Shown here one piece after another: positions 23,601 to 38,000 of a stretch of DNA of 64,000 nt. Each line of letters begins with the position of its first letter. Within the stretch, counting starts at the first letter, position 1. Source of the DNA: Turritopsis dohrnii (lineage: Eukaryota > Cnidaria > Hydrozoa > Anthoathecata > Oceaniidae); NCBI GenBank assembly GCA_027922465.2, contig BQMF02000015.1:1488001-1552000 (forward strand), written 5' to 3'. The notes beneath the pieces are model-generated. The model had not been told where the DNA came from. It ran no database searches and saw only the letters and a list, made by a program, of their open reading frames with translations. A program made the position numbers and the translations under genes.

Positions 23601-26600
23601 TATTTGCGCGTTCTCAAACGGCCGCCATTTTGAATTTGGTACTTTCGGTTTTGCAGCCAGTAGAAACACAGACCCGATCCAAACTGACGTATGCGCCCAC
23701 TTCTCTCAGAAAACAAAAACAAAGACTCGTTCAAATTTCGTTTTTGTGCAAATCAGAGATATGCAAAAAATCTGTATAAAACATATCTCTGTGCAAATAT
23801 ACTTAATAAAAACAGTTTTATGTATATTCACATTAAAGATTTTTTCAATTTATTAGTTTTTCTGGGAATACTGATTGCTATACTGCTAGTATTCAAACAA
23901 AATATGTTCTGAGATTTGGTCTGTAAATTTAGTTTTAAGTTTAAGTCGAGTGGACAACGAGAGTAACAGGATGGAGTCATAGCTAGTTTTTGGCCACATT
24001 AAACAAAGTGCAGTTTATTGCAAGCGTTTCACACACCAAGAATATACCACAGATTTGTAATAAAGGCTAGACACGTGTACACGAAGCCTGAATTACCCGA
24101 ATTACCCATGGGCTACAAAAATTGAACTAGGAGGAAAAAAGGCCATTGCACAGGCGGACATTTAAACCAATCACAATTCATCATTACATGTCAAAACAAT
24201 AGTGTTGTCGTGCGATAAGCTTCGGCATCCTTTGTAAACTTTTCACTTTTCTCTTAGGTTCCTAATAAATATCGAGTTTGTAAATCTTTTATCTAAATAA
24301 AACACCAAGTTAAAGCTTTACTTTTTAACAAGTATTAGAATTTAATAGACACTATCCTTACTGGTGTTATTTTCTCGGTAAGCAAGCGCCCTAGGTGGTA
24401 CACATTTCATTCCGGTCTGTAGTTTATATTCGGTACCCAAATAGGTAGCCCAATTGGGCACCCAAATTGGGTACCCAACCTTTTCACATGAGCCAAAGAG
24501 ATGTCATGATGATGAGAGAGATGGCAGCTAGGGGAATTTTTGAACATATATCAGGAAGCAGAGAGAGGGGGAACGCATGGCAAGAAATTGCTACAGCATT
24601 AAACATTGAACATAATTTCAACGTGACTAATCGAGGAATAAGAGATCGGTTTACTTCTATCATGAAAAAGTATAAAGCAAAAGAAAATAAAGAAATTACT
24701 GGAACAGGATTAGGAGGTCAAGAGCTTACTGAATATGAAATGATTACAGAAGATCTTATAGAACGGTACGAGGAAAGTGAAAGAAAAACTGCTGAGGAAA
24801 GTAACAACAAGAAATCGAAAGCTGGAGAGGATAAAGAAAAAGCTCAAGAAATCAGAGATGCTGCCATAGAAAGAGTTGGGGAAACAAGAAAACGTAATAA
24901 ATGTGAAGATGATGAACCCAAAGAAAAAAAAAGATGGTCAAGTTCCGATCTACTAACTTTTCTGCGAGAGAAAATGGACAATGATAACGAAAATCGACGA
25001 TAAGTGATGGAAAGAGAGCGTCAGCAGAATGAATTGTTGCTTGAAAACCAGAGATCAATGAACATGCTGATGCAGCAACAACAACAGCAACATCAACAAT
25101 TCATGGCTCTTTTTTTGCAACAAATGAACAGTAATGATAACAATGGTGACCAGTGAGAAAAGGATGGTAAACATCGAAATGTAAAAATACTTTTGTTGTT
25201 AGTTAGTGTTAGCATTAGGGATAGTTTGTTTTTATTACATGTTTTATTCAAGACTAAAAAATAAAAAGCTGGTTGTTTTTAACAAATCAGATTTCTTTGT
25301 GTATTGAACAATTCTTCCAACAAATACCAAGAATTTTTCCAAGAAGTACAATTAAACAAAATCTTAAAACTTTTTGTTTTTAAGACAGACTTTCTTCCAC
25401 ATAATAACAGAATTTTACAGTATATATCTCAGATATAAATTATTGAAAATAGTTTTCAAGGCTTGGTGGGTCAACTTCAAAATATTCAGAAATTTTATTT
25501 CCATATAAACATGTTCGTGCATTTTGTAACAGTGCACAAACTGTGTAAATTTTCCCAATTGCACTGAGGCCTAACTTCATTTGGGACTTCAATGTAACAA
25601 ATTTGAAGTAGTTCTTGATTTCCCCAAATAGCCATTCAACACTAATTCTTACTTCACTCATTGCTTTGTTGTATTGTATTTGTTGATGATTAAGATTTCC
25701 TCTCTGATAAGGGGCTTGAAGATGAACTTGGAGAGGATATTCAGGGTCTCCATATATACATAAGGGGCTTCCTTGATACCATGCTCCTCTTTGAAGATCT
25801 CTCAATAAACCAGACTCGTTTAACATTGTGATATCATGTCTACGACCTTCATATGGTCCACTCAGATTACCAATCAGTCCATTGGGTAAAGCAAGGCTCT
25901 GGAATTTAATTGCATGGACCCGTTTGTGCCCATTATATACAATTCTTTGGTCTTTATCAGGTCTAGAAATCCTTAAGACAGTCCCATCTATGAAGCCAAA
26001 ACAATAATCAAATGGGGCCCCTTTATGGTGAATTGCATGTGCATAGTTTGCAAGGGCATTTGGTTGCAAAAAAACCCTTGCTGCCAAGACTTTAAATGAT
26101 GACCATGATTTTCAAATACGAGATCCAAGACTTTGTTGAAAATAAGACATAATTCAGTTTGATTTCTTCCAAAAAGTGGAATCATATTTGTATATCGACA
26201 GGGGTATGCAAGTCGTTTGAAAAATATACACAACGCCTCCAGACCAGTGGCAACAGTTCTTTGGTCACATACCAATTTGTCAGGAATTCTTAGAACATTC
26301 ATCAGTCGTTCCAAGTCGCTTTTAGCAATCCAAAATTCAGTTAAACATTGAGTGTTATCAAAGTTTTCTGCATCAAATCGCTCAAAAAAGCTGTAGGGAT
26401 ATATCTCTCTGGAGTAGGCATAATCATAAATAAGTAAAAATCCTGAATCATCAATTACATCTTCAACATAAGCGTATAAAGATACATCACGCAGATTTTT
26501 CAATCCTCTTTCCGGCATGTTGTTGTTTACTTGGTAGCTAAAACTACATTTAATTACAAGACGCGACATCATGAATTATTTATCAGACGACGTCTTCAAC

Positions 26601-29047
26601 CCCGTACGCGTCTCTATTGATATTGATTACACTTGATAATGCAATATACAGTGTGTCCACGAGAAAGTGGGCACCTAACTTTCAATAAGTATATCTTTTG
26701 TTTTTCGTCCTTGTTCTTTTCAATTTTTATATTAACAGAAAGAAAATTTTTTGCTCTTTCTAAATATATGACCTTTTTCATAGAAAAAACAACTTTTCGG
26801 GAAATATAATCGATTTTACCATGAAACCATGACATTAAATCAATAATGATCAATTAACGCTTGCTTGAATAGGAGTTAATGACTCGATTAACATGAGAAA
26901 TCATAAAAAGCTAAAATATTGTAATAAAGCTGCGTTTATACAAGGGAAACTTTACGTTTTTACAGGCTTGAAACATGAAGTTTCATTTCTAAAACGCCTT
27001 TACAACGATTTAAGAACTTTGAACCGTACTTTTTGTTGGTGGATTTCTACCCAGAAACTGTTGTCTAAAATCCTGACTAACAGCTACATAACTTTTTGAC
27101 TCATGAAACTTTCTTCTTATGATTGAATGAATTTCATAAAAAGTTTGTTTTCTCGCTTATAAAGACTTTGGCAATGCGTTTGGAATATGAAATTATTAAA
27201 TCATAATAAAAATTTTAAGGTAAGTTTACACAATGAAAAAAGTCTGTGTCTTTTCAAAAAGTTTCGTGACAAAATTAGCACAATACCACCAACAGGGGTT
27301 GTTTCATCGAAACAAAAGGTTAATTGCTCGTTAAAAGTCTGTTTTATTGATCATTACAAAATTAACAACCGTGTCGAAACAAAAAATACTTAATATTCTT
27401 TAAAACAAAAATTTCTATAAGTAACAACTTATATTTTTGGAAAGCTCAAAAAATCCTCTATCCAACGGTAAAAAAACCGCATTGTATTGCTGCAAATTCG
27501 AAAAGTTATTTGTGTTTTAAACAAGGTGCCCACTTTCTGGTGGACACACTGTACACCTGAAATAGTAAAACGAACATACATTTACAATTAGCAATAAGAA
27601 TGGATAAGAAATACGTATGGGTCGTATGGATATTTCTAGCACACAAAAGCTGTTGAACACACATTTTATAATAATTTTAGTAGTGTGCTTAAAAAGTTTA
27701 GAAGCCTTGATCTGAATATAAAGAGACTGTCAAAAAGGTCAACAATCAATATATTCCCATCCAAAACTTACATTAATATCGTGAAGGTATTGGTTTCCCA
27801 GTTGGACAGTCGGAAGATAAGTCCAACAAACCTCAGAGCAAAGCCTTCCAAGGGAAGGGGAAAAATGTCTACTTGACTGTAACTAAGAATGACAACTTTG
27901 CATTTTGGTAAGCGGTCCATGTACCGTAGAAACGAGAAAATTTGCCTAAAAGCCATACTTTGAAAATGTTTTTGCTCGCGAATTCAAGGTGTTATCTGAC
28001 TGAATTCTACTCAAGAAATCTGATGTAAGTGAGCCAAATCGCACTTTTTGTATGACCCTGTAGGAGGTTTCATCAAAAATGCATCTCTCTGTTAGTATTT
28101 TGATGACAATATTTGATCTTGCCAAATGAGCTCCGTTTCGCATTGCTCTACTCCGCAATATTTTCAGTTAAAGTATTAAAGAACAAAAGCCTGAAAACGT
28201 AATTTTGTTTCGTTTTACTGCGTTTTTGTTAAATTCGCTGAGAAGTAATCAACATCCTAACAACGGTTTTTTCTAAATGTATACAAAACAAACAAATAAT
28301 TCTTGAAAATCATTATATACCATTAAATGGTTAAATGTGATACTAAATCATATACAATCAATCAATAGCTATGAAACTATTATTATAAACAAACATTAGC
28401 GCTGTACACTGCAGAAAGACTATCGTCGTAAGATTAAGTTGAGAATAGTTATTAATTTGAGTGAAATTTTAATCTGATTTTAAAAACAGGGTCTCCGCCA
28501 TGGATTTGAATTTTCTAAAAAAATAGAATAATTTGCCTAAAATTGTCACCCACCATGGTTGGCGAAGAAAATTTTGGTTTGCAGGTCTTTTTCAGAATTC
28601 TCATCAATTTTTACTCGGAGGTTGAACGCTTCCTGACAAGATTTGCGGGAATCACCAGCTTCATAAAATAAAGCCTGGTAGCTTTTAAAATGGTCATTTT
28701 TAACTTGTTAGACAGAACATCTAACTCACTTATCCCTGCTTTGACCACAGTTCTTCTGATGTCTGAATTAATTTTTGAAACATAAAGGCCGGTTTCCAGT
28801 GCAATCACTGTGTTCGCGCGACTGAGGGAACAAGCATTCGCTCAATACCAGGTGAATGAGATTGCATCGACCAATCAAAAATTAGTTCGCTCATTCGCGC
28901 GACCACAGCGAATAAACTGGAAACCGGCCTTAAAACAAATGCAAAGAAAAATCTTTCAAATACTCCCCATCGCTGCGGAGCTGTTATTGAATTGCGTAGA
29001 AGAATAGCTATTTCAGCAGACATAAAAAGTCCTTTTTAAAAGACGTG

Positions 29048-29078
<31 letters not shown>

Positions 29079-32000
29079 AATGAAAACATTCGAAATATTG
29101 CACCAAAACAATATAATCATGACATTATTATCATGATCACGTAACCGGCAGAAAATGAAATACCGCCGTAATCCCGACCGTTATACCGGACAAAAAAGCC
29201 CAATACCGTTATACCGGACAAAAAAAAGCCCAATACCGTTATTCCGTAAAAGTGAACAAAAGAAAAGAGGAAATTCAAAAACTGACTGAAAATTAAAATT
29301 TTCAACCTAGTAAAGTTGCACAGTATTGGATCATTTAATCTCACCATCAAAAATATGAAAAAACCCTTTGGTGACAGCCGAAAGCTTTGTAATTTTAAAT
29401 AAAATTGAACGTGTCGTAAAGAAATTTGTTTCTTTTCTTTTGCACAACATTGGACAGTCCACGTTTACGCTGTTTAAAAATAACCTTACTTGATATTATT
29501 CTTTAAGATTGCGCATCATTCACTGAGCCATCTGGTAACGTAATTGTCTCAGCAAACCAAACTAATTCACAAACTGTTGGCGTGGTGACATTTCGTTGGA
29601 AGTACATTTTAAATAGTGGTGATACAAGCTTAGAAGTAACATGTGGATATTATGATGGTATAAAACGGATAGATTTGATTAAGAAAAATGGCCACACATC
29701 TCAAGTAACCAAAGCAAACTCAATATTAAGTAATCGCATCGAAATTGTCACAGATCCAAATGACAATGGTGTTGTTTCTTTTAAACTGATGCAAGTGACA
29801 AAAAATGATCCCCGACTTTATGGATGCAACCTTCTTTATACAAACAATGGACCAAAATCTGTTAACAGCAATCAGATAACACTAAATGTTCTTGGTGAGT
29901 CATGCTTGAACAAATTTTTTGAACGTCTAGTAACTGCTGTTTTGATGCCAACAGTTATATCATCATTATATACTAGATCAACCTGCATTTACTGACTGCC
30001 TTGCAAACTTGAAAACAGTTGTTGCTGAAAAGACTATTAATTTCAAATGTATTGTCATTGGAAATCCTCGTCCTACATTGCGATGTGAACTTACAAGGTG
30101 GTGTTATCTCATATTATCCAGGTATGGTTTCCTATTACAACTTTTTCTTTGCAAAATTTACTTATTCAGGATTCATGCAGCTACAAAAGTCTGTGTATTT
30201 GTGATACGTAGATGATCATTATATTATATTATTTATATTATTATTATTATTTATTATTACTGATGTTATATTATTTTTAAATTGTTTTTTAGGATATCCT
30301 TAAATAAACATCTCTTTTTTCTCTGTTGTAATCATAAGTCAGTACATGATTGATAGAAGTGTTTGAGTTCATGTGGGTTGAGTGTAAGAGAGATTTGTAT
30401 ACGTTTTCTTTGTTGGTTGTATGGAGTGATGACAGTCTGTTTCATGATTAATCTAATAATTTGTAAGAACTTTTTACCATTATTTGGAAAATGATTTGAG
30501 TTTTGGTTGTGAGCTTTATGTTGGTTGGAAGGGCAAACATTTCTCTGAAATTTTGTGGAATTGATGAGCTGATGAATGAACCAGTGCTATTACTTTGCTA
30601 AGTGAAAAATTCCATAGCTGTTATAATTATGAAAAATAATTTTTTTTATACCAGAAACTTTTTTTGCAGGATTTAATGTTTGTTTCTTTTAAGTAGGTAA
30701 ATTTTGGCAGTTTGATGCAGGCTATAGACAATTCTCGATGTTGATTTGAATAGTGATTATGTATTTATTATTTTTAGGGACTCCTCAACCACAAAACATT
30801 TCCGACGGATCATTTACTGCTACTAAGTCAGCAAGTTATATTTCTTGTATTGCTGAAGGTAGAAATACAGGTTTTATCAACCGAACAAGGCCGATAACAG
30901 TGTATGGTAAGTCTTAAAAAATTCTTCTTAAAGTAAAAATATTAGTTACTTGAAATTTCCTCATAAAAAGTTCTTCAACTGCTACTACTAAAATGAGTTG
31001 CATATTTGCTATACTTCGATATCAATGTTTTGCATGGATGGTTTTTTTACGATATTTAATATATAGAATTTGCTGAATGCAAATCTGTTTCTACATGAAC
31101 TTTTTGTTGTTCAGCAACACCTTTTCGAATAGTCAATGTTAGACAAATTTCCAGCACTGAAGCCACTTCAATCCGTCTACAATGGAATCGGTTAACATAC
31201 AGAGAATCTGGGAATGTTCAATTACAAGGTTATAGAATTGAGTGGTGGGTTTCATCCCAGTTCAGTGAATTTGAAAACCTTACTACAACTACTCTCGGCT
31301 TGCCTGGATCTCGTCAAAATAGCATTGATTATTATACTGATAACAACTATGTTTATTATGAAATGAGAGGATTGATACATAAAGAAAGCTATACCTTTCG
31401 TGTTTATGGTTACAACGGATATGGAGCTGGAACCAAGAGTGCCGCCATTCCTGATGCACGCCCTGGTTATCAGGAACGTAAGTTTTCTTTACAAGAATTT
31501 GTTAATGTGTTTCAGTATTCAGCAATGAAAGTTTTGTTAACCTGATCAACCATGGCATGTGCTCACTGCATTGTTGCTTAAAACTTGTTCAATGTTCTCA
31601 TAATGTTGACATCCTGGTTGCTAAAAACGGCCTTCGGTTGAATTAATAATTCTATCAATTGTGTTGTAAAAATATCTTCTATGGTACACGTCTAGTTTGT
31701 TAGTTTGTCTAGTTCTCATAATAACATTCTCATCTATAATCCCCGCAGTATTTCTATTCTCTTTTGCTTGGAATTAATTTTCTGTCAATGTGTTGTTAAT
31801 ACACAAACATAAGCCAACCAAAATGTCACCATTCTGACCATCATCAAAAGTTTTTTGTTTTCCTGACGTTATTTATTATATATTTCAAACTAAATCATTG
31901 TGCTCCCTTTAAGTGGTTTGTAGTGGCAAAAATATTGATAATTTTGAACAATTCTCATCTTTTCCAATGTGAATTTAACACTAACATGTCCGACACAGTA

Positions 32001-35000
32001 ATAACTTGACTAATAATTTGATACAAACCGGAATTGCCCTAGTTACTCCCATATTTAATTTACTAAACTTAATCTCAACCACTTTTTAATTCACTATAAT
32101 ATTTCGGAACCCAGGAAAAGACTTTAGACATAATCGTTCGGCAATATCTTGCACATGATGTTGATACTTTCATTATGTATCAGTTTAGGTCACTTCATTC
32201 GCGAAATGTGAAGTAATTTGTGCTTTCTATGACAGTGAATCTGTTTACTTTTCCCCCAATACCTTCAAATTTCAGTAACACATTTATTGACTTTAGGACA
32301 CCCGTGGTGGAGTAAAGTATTTAAAATACCCGTGGTTTCTCCTCCTCCTCCTCCTCCTCCTCCTCCTCCTACTCCAAGTTATGAACGTTTTTGTGCAGCG
32401 TTTACATGACTTTGTTGCCGAATTCGCAAATTTGGTCAAATTCGGACTTCCAGTAGGCCAATTTTCATGAAATTCTGCACGGGTCACAATTGAAAGGTGC
32501 TGATTTCGAATTTGACAATGATTTTACCAGGTTTGACTATAATTGGGCAATTTAGGCCAAATTTGGACCAAATTTCGAAACTTCTTCAATTTTCATGAAA
32601 TTTTGCACGAGTCACAACTGAGAAAGATGCTGATATCGAATTTGACAATGATTTTGCCAGGTTTGACTAAAATTGGGCAATTTAAGCCAAATTTGGACCA
32701 AATTTCGAAACTTCTTCAATTTTCATGAAATTTTGCACGGGTCACAATTGAAAGATGCTGATTTCGAATTTGACAATGATTTTGCCAGGTTTGACTAAAA
32801 TTGGGCAATTTAAGCCAAATTTGGAACAAATTTCGAAACTTCTTCAATTTTCATGAAATTTTGCACGGATCACAATTGAAAGGTGCTGGTTTCGAATTTG
32901 ACAATGATTTTTCCAGGTTTGACTAAAATTGGGCAATTTAGGCCAAATTTGGATCAAATTTCGAAAATTCTTCAATTTTCATGAAATCTTGCACGGGTCA
33001 CAATTGAAAGGTGCTGATTTCGAATTTGACAATGATTTTGGTCAGATTTGACTAAATTTGGGCCAAATTTGGGCCAAATTTCGAAAGTTATTCAATTTTC
33101 ATGAATTTTTGCACAGAGTACAACTGAAGTATGCTGATTTCGAAATTGACTATTATTTCGCCAGGTTTGACTAAAATTGGACAATTTGGGCCAAATTTGG
33201 ACAAAATTTAGAAAGTTCTTCAAATTTTAATAAATTTTTGCGCAGATCACATTTGAATGGTGCTGATTTGAAATTTGACAGTCATTTTGTCTGATTTGAC
33301 CAAGAATGGACAATTTGGGCCAAATTTGTAGCGAATTTCGAAAGTTCTTTAATATTCATGAAAATTTGTACAAAGCACTAATGGAAGATGTTGATTTTGA
33401 ATTTGCCAGTCATTTTGTTACATTTGACCGTAATTTGGCAATTCGGCAAGTTCGTATTTTTGAAACCAGATTTGTATCGTTGTGTTATGTCCTGAAGTCT
33501 TCAAGCCAAGCGACTTCTTGTTTTAAATGAAATGAACACGTTTCATGCATTTATCGACAGGACGTATTCACCAATAACTTTGGTACTACATACATTTCAG
33601 CTGTTATGTTGAAAGTTTTTTCACAGAACAGCTTTTTTATCAAACCTTCATTTTCTTCTTCCTCAAGCATACTTCCCAAAACACTAATATTTCCTCTATA
33701 AGGAAAGTTTTCATGATAATGCTTGGACGACAATAGCAGATAAACAGGAAAGAAATCTTAAAATTCTTCTTCAAAGATTCTGAGAAGCTACTTTTACAAC
33801 ATAAATCGGTTGGAAAACGCTTCATGTATTGTGTGTGCATATTTTAAGGACTCGTTAATAACAAATTTAAAGATTTAATTGGGACGTTATTAACAAAAAA
33901 TAGCTAAAATAACTTCCAAAGGTATTTAAAAAGCATTGAAAATGGTATTTTTGTATTACATGCAACATAGAGTTTTGAGTCTGTCATTAACTGTACTTAA
34001 TAAACAAACAATCCGAAATCCGAAACTCTCCGAAAACGGCGAAAACCTGTTGCACAGATAGATAGAGAACAGATAGAACAGATAGGTGTAAAGCAAACAA
34101 TTTCCTCCGACTGTGCGCGCACGGAAATTGAACAATTCTGAATATAGATCTCTGTAAAACTGACGTTCATGGTGATATCGAAATATCATCAAAGCCTTTC
34201 CATCCCTTGTTGCTCAACTTCAAAAAATCAAGGTGATGTTTTGTTGCTAAATTCAGAGCTAGATTAAATTCTATTGCCTCACATTCCTTGCACAACTTCA
34301 CGATCTCGACGCAATCATCTTCATTATTGATTAAAGCATTCTGTAATTATATATTTCCCCATAGGGCGAAATATATGTTAAAACCGGCAGTTTCCTTCAT
34401 CATCTTCTCCGTTCACTTTTATAGCCGCGGTTCAGTATTAACTTTGGCCTACAACCCTCCACAAAATATATCCCATACAAGTTTAAAATGGTTATGCATG
34501 TCACTGTGCCACACCATTGATAGCCAAAGCTATAGAAAGTATGTACAAACATACAGTTATGATTATTCAGGCCAAAGAAAAATGTATCAAGTATTTGAAG
34601 GCAGCAGAAATAAACTGGACTATATATACTATAGAGAGTGAAATACAAGGTCATTATCTTGAAGGAGATATCTCATCATCAAAATAATTGTGCTTATAAT
34701 TCCCTGTACTCCTTTACTACCATTGAGAAACAGTCTTGGAGTCCAGTTTAAGTCATTGCCTCGTGCATTAGGTATATACTAGTATCCCGGGTAAAAACTT
34801 TTTACCGAACTTAACTTCGAAAACATTAGGTCAAATCCACCATTCCCGTGTACGTACCCCGTGACGAAAAAATAAATCATAGAATCGCAACTCAAAAACA
34901 TCCCAGGTGGCGTCGCTCGCCACCCATGTTCAGTATGTGTTGTGTCGCAAAATTTAAGTCGTGAAAAGTTTTTACAGGCATTAATTTTTTAATTCATTTC

Positions 35001-38000
35001 TTACATTCAAAATGTTTAAAACAGAAACAAATAGCAACATGGCTCATAATATATATTTATACGGAGAAGAGAAGAAACGTTCACAAAAAAAAGTGCAATA
35101 TATAACACAGAACTGTTTACCTAGACATACAAAACCAAACATAACAAAATGTTAATTCAAAACAAATTGATACCTTCCAACTTTTTCTTTTGTTCCAAAG
35201 TTACTACTCGACTGCAACCATTAATGAATTTTTGAAATGATATATAGTCTGTTCTTCCCAAAACCATCAACGTCATGATTAAAACCATGAGTTTCATTTC
35301 TTTATGCTTTTTTTATTATTACCTAAAAAATTAATACTTGAATTGTAATACCGAAAACCTAATCATGCTATAAGAATATTGAAATAAACAACAACAACAA
35401 AAAAATGAAATTCAACTACGCATTTATCCTTAAAACAAAAATTTACCCAGAAGATAAAAAGTCACAAATAAAATCATAATGCCAAACTTATATATATACC
35501 CAGGTACGTAAACGATTACCATAACACAAAATAATGCATAAACATTTCATTGCACAGTAATAACAAATGAACTTCTTAAATACATAATCCATTCACATCT
35601 ACCTTATGAATAATAATTAAAAACACAAACGTAATGACAGAATTTATATTATATATCTAAAGAGTTTATAAAAAATTGAAAACAACCACATTTTTAATCT
35701 GAGTTAAAATCTCCTCTGGCTAATTCACAACAGTTAAACAACCCTTTATTCTTATTTATCCAGCATACCAACTGTGTTATAACTAAATAGATTTATACTA
35801 TTTTAACTTTAGCTGAACTTCAAACAAAATGGGATACCTTTCACTGCCAATTCACATGTTAGTAAACTACTAAACAGCATTGATCATCTTCTGTAGACAT
35901 TTTCAAACACTTCTAAACTCTTTACTTCTATATTCATACCTGTAAACAAATTACTAATACTTTATTTACTTTCCAGCACAAACATACATAGGTATTTATA
36001 AAACACTTTCGCTACCATTTTTTTTAAGTGAAATACATAAAACTGCTCTCTTCGTTTGGGAAAACTGCTAAACTTTCTGTATTTTCCAGTAGATTTTGTA
36101 CTTTTTGGCAGGCAGACAAAAGCATCAAGCATCAATATAAATTAGATACAATAGATACAATTAGACAGCATAACACATTCCCCACTTCCACAGCGTCATG
36201 AGAAATAAAAACATTCATAGCTGTAGGACCATTTTTAATGTAATAATAGCGCGCGTTACCAAAACAAATTTCTCTCGGCTTCCTTTTCATCCAGCAGCAT
36301 ATACACATACTAAACGACAGAATAACTGAGACATCCACTCAAAGCTAAATCAATTAATCTTTCAAAACTAAGAGTGCGTTTACATGAGACCCGTACTGAA
36401 CTCAAACCGTTTGAGATTTCAACCGGTTTGAAATCGACATTCTGTTTACATGAGAAATTTCGATACGGTCTTGGCGAGTGTTCGCGAGTAACAATCGAAA
36501 CAATAGATTTTACTAGTTTCTAGTTCTCTCTACGAGCGCATTTACATGAGAGCCGTACTGAAATCACACATGTTTGAGATTTCAGTACGGGTAGAAATAT
36601 TTTCTGTGCATAATGGAATAAATTTAGCACATTCTGTATTTTTGTTTCATAGGTGTCAGCAAAATTTAATTAATATGCGCATGCTTGTTAACACATTTTA
36701 TGATAAAACAATGAAATGTGAAAACTTTCACACCTTTCCAAGCCGTATCGAAATTTCAAACCTATTTGAGAAATAGGTTTGAAATCATCACGGGCTAAAT
36801 TTCAGTACGGCCGTTATCATGTAAACAGCGCTGAAGGTTTGACCAGGAACCGTACTGAAATAAAAACCCGTATTGAAACTCGATACGGGAGGATTGAAAA
36901 TTCAACCCGTACTGAGTTCAGTATGGCCTTCATGTAAACGCACTCTAAATTAAAACCATTCCTTACTGTGTAAATAAACATCAAACTGCATTTCTCCACT
37001 GCACTTTCTTCTGTATAGCGATATTTGATAACTAAAACGTAAACAAACATTTAAAAACCTGTTCTTTTATTAATCTAAAATATTAAACAATAAAAGTCTT
37101 ATGATATTACTACTTTCCGTATAGACCTGTCCGTTCGTTCTGCACAGCCAATTTTTAAAAACTTCACTGCACTTCTTCTGTATGCTCAATATGATTTTTC
37201 ATTGTAAACAAACAACTAACTCACTTACACATGCTAATAAGAGTAAAAGTTTAGCAATAAACACGATAATAAAACGTTTTATAATAATAACAATACCTTC
37301 GTGCATACAAACCAGCGTTTCTTCGTCAGTTCTTTCGTCGATTTGCTTCCACACTTCACGATACAGAAACTGCCTAAAACAATCAAATTTAAATTAAAAT
37401 ATTCGTATACAAAAAGAAACACTTCTTCTTCGCGAAGTTTCTTGCTCACGAAATGATCGTTGACAAATTTCGAACGAAGAAATTGCATTGCTCGCACTCC
37501 TCCAAAGACGTTTTTCGGCTGACTTCCACTGCGCAAACCAAAAATAACAAAACGGAGGAGCATATACTAATCGCGGAAAATCAAAAAAAACGCTCTCGCC
37601 TTTGCGTGGCTTTACGACGAAAAGGGAAAAAATAAGAAGGATTTGACCGTGAAAAAAAAAACAAATATATCACTCTCTAAAATAAAAACCGGATGCACAA
37701 TCGCGAATTAGTATAATAAGATATATACATAGATTATATAAAAGGGGTTTTGTTTATTTAGTTTATGGACTTGTGCTTAGTTACGACTGCTACTTAGGAC
37801 ATCTTGTCAGTGTAGGATGGCTCAAACAAAACAAAATGTGACATAATGAAAGTAGAAACAGAAGTGTTTCACACGTTACACACGTTACACACACGTTACG
37901 CACACGTTACACTTGTTTTTTGGCTGACTTTTCAATAAAGTACACTGTTTTGGAACACGTTACACACGTTACATCAACTTTTTAAAAAAACAAATACATA

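Noticed and set aside
30009..30215. Frameshift in the second Ig domain suggesting a receptor pseudogene
   Set aside because: The apparent frame change disappears if the GTGAAC donor at 30085 is used. The split codon then gives the conserved Trp and the frame stays open through exon 9.
32293..32487. Arg-rich ORF
   Set aside because: The Arg run is only a (CTC)n tract read in reverse.
32300..33480. CRISPR-like regular repeat array
   Set aside because: The units are contiguous 128-bp satellite copies without unique spacers, in a eukaryotic intron.
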